Below are positions 56,063-64,000 of a stretch of 64,000 bases of DNA, one piece after another. How positions within the stretch are numbered: position 1 is the first letter of the stretch; every line of letters starts with the position of its first letter. The stretch lies in assembly GCA_963931865.1 (NCBI GenBank), contig OZ007513.1:5860808-5924807 (forward strand). The letters are read 5' to 3'. A program made the translations under genes and the position numbers. Under the pieces are notes generated by a model. The model worked only from the letters and a program-made list of their open reading frames with translations, made no database searches and was not told the DNA's origin. Origin of the DNA: Axinella damicornis. Its lineage: Eukaryota > Porifera > Demospongiae > Axinellida > Axinellidae.

Positions 56063-59000
56063 TTAGGGTTAGGGTTAAGGTTAGCCCTCACGGCCTTGGC
56101 CACGCCCCCAAGGCTTTGGCCACGCCCCCATGGCTACCCCACGGCCTTGGCTACGCCCTCACGGCTTTGGCAACCACTCCATGCCCTTGGCCACGCCCCC
56201 ACGGCCTTGGCCATTCCCCCATAGCCTTGGCCATGCCCCACGGCCTTAGGGTTAGGGTTAGGTTCAGGGTAGCCCTCACGCCTTGGCCACGCCTCCAAGG
56301 CCTTGGCCACGCCCCCACGGCCTTGACCAGGCCCCAAGGCCTTGGTCACGCCCCCACGGCCTTTGCATTGCGTCCACGGCCTTGGCCACGCCCCCACAGC
56401 CTTCGCAAAGCCCCCACTGCCTTGGCTATGCCTCCACTGCCTTAGGGTTAGGGTTAGGGTTAGAATCACGACCTTGGCCACGCTCCCAAGGCCTTGGCCA
56501 CGACCACACGGCCTTGGCCACGCCCCCACGGCCTTGGCCTAACCCCTACGGCCTTGGCCACGCCCCCACTGCCTTGGCTACGCCCCCACATTTTTGGCCA
56601 CGCCCCCAAGCGCTTCACCACGCCCCCACGGCCTTGAAAACGGCCCCAAATCCTTGACCAAACCCCTACGGCCTTGGCCACGCCCCCACGGCCTTGGCCA
56701 TGCCCCCAAGGCCTTGGCTACGCCCCCACGGACTTGGTCACGCCCCCAAGGCATTGGAAACGGCCCAACGGCCTTGACCACGCCCCCACGGCCTTGGCCA
56801 CGCCACCCAGGCCTTGGTCACAAAATCAAGGCCTTAGCGACGCCCCCACGGCCTTGACCACGCCCCACGGCCTTGGCCTAGTCCCCTTGTCCATGCACCT
56901 AGACCTTGGCAACGCCCCCAAGAACTTGGCCGCGCCCCCAATGCCTTGGCCACGTACCCTAGGCATTGGCCACGCCCCCACGGCCTTGGCCACGCCCCCA
57001 AGGCCTAGGCCACGCCCCCACGACATTGGCCACGCCCCCAAGGCTTTGGCCATGCCCCCACGGCCTTGGAAACGGCCCCCCGGCCTTCACCAAGCCCCCA
57101 CGGCTTTGGCCATTCCCCTTTGGCCTTGGCTACGCCCCCACGGCCTTAGGTTAGGGATAGGATTAGGATTAGCCATCACGAATTTGGCCACGCCCCCAAG
57201 GCTTTTGCCACGCCCCCGCGGCCTTGGCCACGACCCCACGGTCTTGGCAACCCCTCCACGGCTTTGGCCACGCTCCCACGGATTTTGCTATGCCCCCTAG
57301 CCTTGGCTACGCCCCTCGGGCTTAGGGTTAGGGTTAAGGTTAGCCCTCACGGCTTTGGCCACGCCCCCAAGGCCTTGGCCACGCCCCCACAGCCTTGGAC
57401 ACGCCCCCAAGACCTTGGCCATGCCCTCACAGCTTGACTACGCCCCCACGGCCTTATGGTTAGGGTTAGGGTTAGGGTTAGGGCTAGGCATCACGGCCTT
57501 TGCCACGCCCCAAGGCCTTGTCCACGCCCCCACGGCATTGGCCACGCTCCCACGGCCTTGTCCTAGCCCCCACGGCCTTGGCCACGCTCCCAAGACCTTA
57601 GCCACGCCCCAACGGCCTTGGCCACGCTCGTACGGCCTTAGCCACGCCGCCACATTCTTGGCCACGCCCCCAAAGCCTTAGCCATCCCCCAACGGACTTG
57701 GCCACGCCCCCACGGCCTTGAAAACGGCCCCACAACCTTGACCACGCCCCCACGGCATTTACCACGCCCCCACGGCCTTGGTCATGCCCCCTTTGCCTTG
57801 GCTACACCCCCACGGCCTTAGGGTTAGGGTTATGATTAGGGTTAGCCGTCACGGCCTTGGCCTCGCCCCCAAGGCCTTGGCCACGCCTCCTCCGCCTTGG
57901 CCACGCCCCACGGCCTTGGCCTAGCTCCCACGGCCTAGGCCACGCCCCCAAAGCCTCGGCCACGCCCCCACGGCCTTGGCCACGCCCCCAAGGCTTTGGC
58001 CACGCCCCCACGGCTACCCCAAAACCTTGGCCACGCCATGGCCACGCCCCCAAAACTTTGGCCATGCACTCACGACATTGGCTACGCCCCCGCGGCCTTA
58101 GCAACCTCTCCACGGCCTTGGCCTTGCCCCCATGGCATTGGCCATGCCCCCATAGCCATGGCTGCGCCCCTTGGGCTTAGGGTTAGGGTTAAGGATAGGG
58201 TTACAGTTAGCCCTCACGCCCTTGGCATTGCCTCCACGGCCTTGGCCACGCCCCCACGGCCTTGGCAATGCCCCCACGGCCTTGGATACGCCCCCACTGC
58301 CTTAGGGTTAGGGTTATAGTTAGGGTTAGCCCTCACTGCCTTGGCCACACCCCCAAGGCCTTGGCCATGACCCCACGGTCTTGTCCACGCCCCCACGGCC
58401 TTGGCCTAGCCCCCACGGCCTTGGTAACGCCCCCAAGACTTTGGCCACGCCCCCACAGCCTTGGCCACGCCCCCACAGTTTTGGCCACGCGCCCACGGCC
58501 TTGGAAACGGCCTGATGGCATTGACCAAACCCCCACGGCCTTGGCCACGCCCCCACGGCCTTGGCCACGCCCCCACGGCCTTGGCAATGCCCCCACGGGT
58601 TTGGCTACGCCCCCACTGCCTTAGGGTTAGGATTAGGGTTAGGGTTCCCCTCACGGCCTTGGCCACGCCCCCAAGGCTTTGGTCACGCCCCCACGGCCTT
58701 GGCCACGCCCCCACGGTTTTGGCCACGCGCCAACGGCCTTGGAAACGGCCCGATGGCATTGACCAAACCCCCACGGCCTTGGCCACGCCCCCACGGCCTT
58801 GGCCACGCCCCCACGGCCTTGGCAATGCCCCCACGGGTTTGGCTACGCCCCCACTGCCTTAGGGTTAGGATTAGGGTTAGGGTTCCCCTCACGGCCTTGG
58901 CCACACCCCCAAGGCTTTGGTCACGCCCCCACGGCCTTTGCCACGCCCCCACGGCCTTGGCCTAGCCCTTTCTTCCTTGGCCACGCCCCCAAGATCTTGA

Positions 59001-61138
59001 CAACTTCCCACGGCCTTGGCCACGCCCCCACGGCTTTGGCAATTACTCCATGGCCTTGGCGAAGGCCACCATAGACTTAGCTACGCCCCCACGGCCTTAG
59101 GGTTAGGGTTAGGGTTAGCCCTCATGGCTTTGGCCACGCCCCCAAGGCCTTGACCACGCCCCCAAGGCCTGGCCACGCCCCCACGGTCTTGTAAACGCCT
59201 CCACGGCTTTGGCCACGCCCCCACGGCCATGGCCATGCCCCACGGCCTTGGCTGCGCCCCCACGGCCTTCGGGTTAGGTTTATGGTTAGCCCTCACGGCC
59301 TTGGCCACGCACCGAGACCTTGGCCACGCCCCCACGGCCTTGGCCACTCTCCCACGGCCTTGGCCACGCCCCCACTGCCTTGGCAACGCCTCCACGGCCT
59401 TGGCCACGCCCCCACGTCCTTTGCCTTGCCCCCACGGCCTTGGCCACGCCCCCAAGGCTTGGCTACGCCCCCAAGCCTTGACCACGCCCCCAGAGCCTTG
59501 GCCACGCCCCCAAGGGTTTGACCACGCCCCCACGGCTTTGACCGCGCCCCCACGGCCTTGGCGACGCCCCCACAGTTTTGGCAACCCCTCCACGGCCTTG
59601 GCCACGCCCCCACGGCCTTGGCCATGCCAACACAGCCTTGGCTACGCACCCGCAGCCTTAGGGTTATCGTTAGGGTTAGCCCTCAAGGCCTTGACTACGC
59701 CCCCAAGGCCTTGGCCACGCCTCCACGTCCTTGGCCACAACCCCAAGGCCTTGGCCACGCCCCCACGGCCTTGGCCACGCCCCCACAGCATTGGCCATAC
59801 CCAACAGCCTTGACAACGCCCCCACGGCCTTAGGGTGAGGGTTAGGGTTGGCCCTCACGGCCTTTGCCAAGCTCCCTAGGTTTTGGCCACGCCCCCACGG
59901 CCTTGGACACGCCCCTACGGCCTTGGCCACGCTTCCACAGCCTTGGCAACGCCTCCACGGCCTTGGTCACGCCCCCACGGCCTTTCCCTAGCCCCCACGG
60001 CCTTGGCCACGCCCCTACGGCCTTGACCACGCCCCCAAGGCCATTGCCACGCCCTCAAGGCCTTGGCCACGCCCCAACTGCCTTGGCCACGACCCCAAGG
60101 ATTTGGCCATACCCCCACCGCCTTGGAAACGGCCCCACGGCCTTGATCACGCCCCACGGTTTTGGCGACGCTCTCACGGCCTTGGGCACGCCCCCACGGC
60201 CTTGGCCACGCCCTCAAGATCTTGGCTACGCCCCCACGGCCTTGGAAACGGCCCCCCGGCCTTGACCACGCCCCCACGGCCTTGGCGAAGCCCCCACTGC
60301 CTTAACAACGCCCCCAAGGCCTTGGCCACGCCCCCACGGCCTTGGCTACTCCCCCAAGATCTTGGCCACGGCCTTGGCCACGCCCCCACGGCCTTGTCAA
60401 CCCCTCCACTGCCTTGGCTACGCCCCCACTGCTTTGGCCCTGCCCAACAGCCTAGGCTATGCCTCCACGGCCTTAGGGTTAGGGATAGGGCTGGCCCGCA
60501 CGGCCTTGGCCACACCTCCAAGGGCTTGGACACGCCCCTACGTCCTTGGCCATGTTCCCATGGTTTTTGCCACGCCCCCACGGCCTTACCCACGCGTCCA
60601 AGGCCTTGTCCATGACTCCACGGCCTTTGCCACGCCCCCAAAGCTTTGGCCACATCCCCACGGATTGGAAAAGGCCCCACGGCCTTGACCACGCCCCACG
60701 GCCTAGGCAACGCTTCCACGGCCTTGGCCACGCCCCAAAGGCTTTGGCCACGCCCCCACGGCCTTGGCCACGCCCCCACGGCATAGGCAATGCCTCCACG
60801 GCCTTGGCCTAGCCCGCACGGCCTTGGCCACGCCCCCAAGGCCTTGGCCATGCCCCACGGCCTTGGCCACGCCCCCACGGCCTTGGCCACCCTCCAAGTC
60901 CTTGGCAACGCCCCCACGGCCTTGGTCACGCTTCCAAGCCTTTGGCCACGCCCCCAAGGCCTTGGAAACGGCCCCACGGCCTTGACAACGCCCCAACGGC
61001 CTTGGCGACGCCCCCACGGCCTTGGCAACGCCCCCAAGGCCTTGGCCACGCCCCCACGGCCTTGGCAACCCCTCCACGGCCTTGGCCATGCCTACACAGC
61101 CTTGGCTACGCCCCCTCGGCCTTAGGGTTAGGGTTTGG
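56063..61138 (+). repeat. Minisatellite array 2b with TTAGGG tracts
   Basis: The same 20-bp unit continues, but short degenerate telomere-type tracts now interrupt it. They start near 56063, 56246, 56443, 57146, 57324, 57448, 57817, 58178, 58303, 58619, 58859, 59098, 59272, 59656, 59829, 60474 and 61123. Each tract holds about three repeats, all in the TTAGGG orientation on plus. Entry is at CGGCCTTAGGG and exit at GGTTAGCCCTCACGGCC in nearly every case. Units here also show more CCCAAGGCC variants than array 2a. Confidence 0.9.
58481..58960 (+). repeat. Near-identical 238-bp tandem duplication with telomere tract
   Basis: TTGGCCACGCGCC..ACGGCC at 58481 recurs at 58719, and TTAGGGTTAGGATTAGGG at 58621 recurs at 58859. 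Only a few bases differ between the two copies. This is the youngest visible amplification event in array 2b and it includes a telomere-type tract inside the duplicated block. Confidence 0.8.
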
Positions 61139-61142
61139 TTAA

Positions 61143-61771
61143 CCCTTTACCCCCGATAGCGTCCGTATGCGCCCAATAATTAAGCGTCCGTTAAACCCGA
61201 GAGCGCCCGTATGCGCCCGAAACTGGATTCCGGCTATTTATCGCCATAGCTACACGATCGGACTTTGGATAAGTGATTTACGTGTCACAGGAAGTCGAGT
61301 GAAGCATAATTAGCTGTGGCTTTCCATAGGGACTTTCCCCACAAATCGCGTTAGAAGTTTACTTGTCGATCGATGTGTACTTAGTGACGGCATATTACAG
61401 GTTATATCGTACGATCAAGTTGTTGTATCGAGTTTGTACAAGCCAGATTTCTCACCCACACTGGATACCTACCGTTGCTGGGCCAGTCAGCCAACCTCTG
61501 CCATGGTTTTGCAGTCATTCTCGAGAGCACGGCGACAACCCGCGTTTCCACCGTTGTGTCTTTCCCAGGCCTCACTGTCAAGTCCCGTGACTACTTCAGG
61601 AACGAAGAAGGTTTGTTTTCAAGACAAATAAGTGTAACTATCAATACCTGAACTCAGCTATTTTACAAGATACAATGCCAATGAATCGATACAACACAAA
61701 AATCGCCATTATTCATTAGCTTTTGTGTAGCCACGCGATTAATTTCTGCGCAGCGCCTCGGGGGTATAGGG
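61143..61771. mobile_element. TTAA-flanked (piggyBac-like) non-autonomous element, 629 bp
   Basis: TTAA at 61139-61142 and 61772-61775 flank inverted ends CCCTTTACCCCCGA and TCGGGGGTATAGGG (two differences in 14). TTAA target duplication with CCC-starting ends is the hallmark of piggyBac-type elements. A subterminal repeat (TAGCGTCCGTATGCGCCC and GAGCGCCCGTATGCGCCC) lies at the left end. No transposase frame is found; the 75-codon frame at 61363-61590 is unrecognised. It sits exactly at the exit of a TTAGGG tract. Confidence 0.85.
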
Positions 61772-61775
61772 TTAA

Positions 61776-63116
61776 GCCCTCATAGCCTTGGCCACGCCCG
61801 CAAGGCCTTGGCCACGCCACTACGTCCTTGGCCACGCCCCCACGGCCTTGGCCACGCCCCCACGGATTTGACAACGCCTCCACGGCCTTGGCTTCGCCAC
61901 CACGGCCTTGGCCATGCCCCACGGCCTTGACTACGCCCCCACGGCCTTAGGGTTAGGGTTAGGGTTAGCCCTCACGGCCTTGGCCACGCCCCCACGGCCT
62001 TGTCAACGCCCCCATGGCCTTTGCCACGCCCCCAAGGCCTTGGCCACGCCCCCACGGCCTTGACCAAGCCCCCAAGGATTTGGCCATGCCCCCACGGCCT
62101 TAGAGACGGCCTCACGACCTTGACCACGCCCCCACGGCCTTGACAACGCCACCACGGCCTTGGCCACGCCCCCTAGGCCTTGACCACGCCCCCACGGCCT
62201 TGGCCGCTCCCCAAGATCTTGGCAACACCCCAACAGCCTTGGCCACGCCCCCACGGCCTTGGCAACCCCTCCACAGCCTTGGCCACGCCCCACGGCCTTG
62301 GCCATGCTCCCACAGCCTTGGCTACCCCCCACGACCTTAGGTTTAAGGTTAGGTTAGCCCTCACGGCCTTGGCCACGCCCCCAAAGCCTTGGCCACGCCC
62401 ACACGTCCTTGGCCGTGCCCCACGGCCTTCTCCACGCCCCCACGGCCTTTGCAACGCCTCCCCGGCCTTGTCCACGCCCCCACGGCCTTTGCCATGCCCC
62501 ACGGGCTCGACTACGCCCGCACGGCTTAGGGTTAGGGTTAGGGTTAGCCCTCACGGCTTCGGCCATGCCCCCAAGGCTTTGGCCACGCCCCCACGGCTTT
62601 GGCCACTCCCCCACGGCCTTGACCACGCCCCCACGGCCTTGCCAACGCCCCCACGGCCTTGGCCACGCCCACACGAACTTGGCCTAGCCCCCACGTCCTT
62701 GGCCCCGGAACCACGGCCTTGGCCACGCCCCCAAGGCTTTGTCCACGCCGCCACGGTCTTGGAAACGGCCCCACGGCCTTGACCACGCCCCACGGTCTTG
62801 ACGACGCCCCCTCGGCGTTGGCCACGCCCCCAAGGCCTTGGCCACTCCCCAAGGCCTTGGCCACGCCCCCTCAGGCTTGGAAACGGCCCCACAGACTTGA
62901 TCACGCCCCACAACCTTGGCCAAGCCCCCACGGTCTTGGCCTTGCCCCCAAGGCCTTGGCCACGCCCCCACGGCCTTGGCCACGACCCCAAGGCCTTGGC
63001 CACTCCCCCACGGCCTTGGCCACGCCCCCACGAACTTTCCCACGCCCCCTAGGCCTGGGCCACGCTCCCACAGCCTTGGCCACGCCCCCACGGATTTGGA
63101 CACGCCCCCACGGCCG
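61776..63116 (+). repeat. Minisatellite array 2b, continued
   Basis: The 20-bp units resume directly after the TTAA-flanked element, with TTAGGG tracts at about 61949, 62338 (degenerate: TTAGGTTTAAGGTTAGG) and 62526. The block ends at CCACGGCC just before the 764-bp element. Confidence 0.9.
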
Positions 63117-63322
63117 GGATGCAGGAAAACCCGGAACGGTCATGAACAGAACGGAACGGAACAAAACGGAACGGAACCGGAAGTAATTATGGCGATAATC
63201 AGCATCACAACAGTCGGACTTTATAAACGTTTGTGTGAACGGAACATGTAGCACTTACAGGCAGCTGCTGGAGTTTCTTGGGACCTGGTATGGGCCTGAA
63301 CGGTCTCTGCCTAAAATTGAAG

Positions 63323-63351
63323 TCTACTACTACTACTACTACTACTACTAT
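63323..63351 (+). repeat. CTA trinucleotide microsatellite
   Basis: About nine copies of CTA inside the 764-bp element. The poly-Val stretch in the minus frame across it results from this run. Confidence 0.9.
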
Positions 63352-63410
63352 CGCTACTGGATCTGTACTTAGCGTTGCGTTTATATCAAGCTTGTAAGCA
63401 GAGCAGGGGG

Positions 63411-63561
63411 CGAGCCTCAAGGACAGTAGAATAATTAGTGCTCGAAGCTCTTGTAGAATAGATTACTTCGGCACTCGCTTGGCCCAGCTCTCGGACTTCC
63501 CTAGCACGTAACGCAACAAATGCCTCGTTCAGGTCATCCTCGAAATCGAGGGCGTTGCATG
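63411..63561 (-). other. Possible coding remnant in the 764-bp element
   Basis: On minus, about 55 codons read CNALDFEDDLNEAFVALRAR then EVRELGQASAEVIYST, with protein-like composition. If the 71-bp hairpin (plus one 9-bp target copy) is removed, a basic segment upstream (KRKRGSRAGPSLLA) lies next to it. I do not recognise a family. It could be a relic of the autonomous parent element. Confidence 0.25.
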
Positions 63562-63569
63562 CTGCCAGC

Positions 63570-63640
63570 TAGTCTCGCGTGGCCCAGACCCTTCCCGCAG
63601 CGATTATCGCCGCGGGAAGGGTCTGAGCCACGCGAGACTA
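63570..63640. mobile_element. 71-bp hairpin MITE with 9-bp target duplication
   Basis: The left arm TAGTCTCGCGTGGCCCAGAC.. (29 bp) and right arm are complementary with one mismatch, around a 13-base loop. GCTGCCAGC directly flanks both sides (63561-63569 and 63641-63649), a 9-bp target-site duplication. Related ends (TAGTCTCGTTCCCAGACCC) occur at about 5915 and 34161. The size of the target duplication would suit a Mutator-like or hAT-like mobiliser. Confidence 0.9.
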
Positions 63641-63880
63641 GCTGCCAGCAGACTTGGACCCGCGCGGCTACCTCGCTTACGCTTCGTGGCTTCAAAATAC
63701 TGTACAACCCAGCCAACTCGCGAGACTAAACTGTTCTCTGACTTCCCTGCAGGAGGCAATGGCTATTTTCACGATCCAAAGTACTTAGCAAAATTAGTTG
63801 TACGCGAGGAAACATTAATTACTACTTCCGGTTCCGTTCCGTTCCGTTCCGTTCCTGACGTTCCGGGTTTTCCTGCATCC

Positions 63881-64000
63881 CCCCACGGCCTTGGCAACGC
63901 CTCCACGGCCTTGGACACGCACCCACGGCCTAGGCCTTGCCCCCACGGCCTTGGCTACACCCCCACGGCCTTAGGGCTAGGGTTAGGGTTAGGGTTAGCC
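63881..64000 (+). repeat. Minisatellite and TTAGGG tract at the window edge
   Basis: Four to five 20-bp units, then TTAGGGCTAGGGTTAGGG.. from about 63972 to 63998. The window stops within or just past this tract, so it cannot be told whether terminal telomere DNA begins here or the array goes on. Confidence 0.85.

Larger units (their letters stand above)
63117..63880. mobile_element. 764-bp element with GGAAC-rich inverted ends
   Basis: The left end GGATGCAGGAAAACCCGGAA and right end TTCCGGGTTTTCCTGCATCC are exact over about 21 bp. They continue as pentamer runs (GAACGGAACGGAAC on the left, GTTCCGTTCCGTTCC on the right), giving terminal repeats of about 65 bp that close with CGGAAGTAATTA and its counterpart. 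It interrupts the minisatellite cleanly at both sides. The inside holds a CTA microsatellite, a nested 71-bp hairpin element and a possible minus-strand coding remnant. The superfamily is unknown. Confidence 0.85.

Noticed and set aside
63972..64000. True chromosome end at the window edge
   Set aside because: The final TTAGGG tract is as short and degenerate as the internal ones, so it cannot be called terminal from this sequence.

Overview
This window is eukaryotic, repeat-dominated DNA. It looks like the end of an animal chromosome, and my best guess is a sponge (Demospongiae). The reasons are short introns (about 74 to 173 bp) with GT-AG borders, KDZ and Ginger-type transposase genes, a crowd of short inverted-repeat elements, and interspersed TTAGGG repeats, the metazoan telomere sequence. 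The species is an inference; nothing here names it.

Positions 1 to 18,300 hold no convincing intact gene. They are a patchwork of short non-autonomous elements and minisatellites. Several families occur twice or more: 300-833 with 31978-32495, 3098-3345 with 15872-16125, 4206-4516 with 11666-12075, and 5148-5876 with 37974-38660. A 276-bp near-perfect hairpin lies at 8506-8781, an exon-like tandem repeat at 17373-18225, and a terminal-repeat element carrying a tRNA-like Pol III unit at 1745-1997.

Positions 18,800 to 24,050 carry three protein genes: a decayed minus-strand gene resembling the DUF3987 (helicase/primase-like) family, an intact orphan CDS on plus (20710-21375), and an intact KDZ-superfamily transposase (22199-24022). 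From 24,000 to 32,500 come duplicated blocks, a 34-bp minisatellite, a decayed cysteine-rich gene, a TTAA-flanked element and an intact two-exon RING-type gene (30772-31746).

Positions 32,655 to 34,160 are a first array of a 20-bp GC-rich minisatellite, with its G-rich strand on plus. Positions 36,020 to 42,781 hold a multi-exon Ginger-type integrase gene (H2C2 zinc finger, DDE core, GPY/F, Ulp1 protease, PHD finger). It is broken by a frameshift, a stop and a 2.5-kb nested element, and its PHD finger is cut off exactly where the main array begins. A decayed chromo/tudor-like gene lies antisense in the same locus.

Positions 42,782 to 64,000 are about 21 kb of the same 20-bp minisatellite in the opposite orientation, roughly a thousand degenerate units. 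From 56,063 onward it is punctuated by about 21 short degenerate TTAGGG tracts, all in one orientation and all with the same junctions. Two further elements interrupt this part: a 629-bp TTAA-flanked element at 61143-61771 and a 764-bp inverted-repeat element at 63117-63880. The orientation suggests a telomere lies to the right of the window. The long open frames in both arrays are by-products of a 20-bp unit with few stops and are not annotated as genes.
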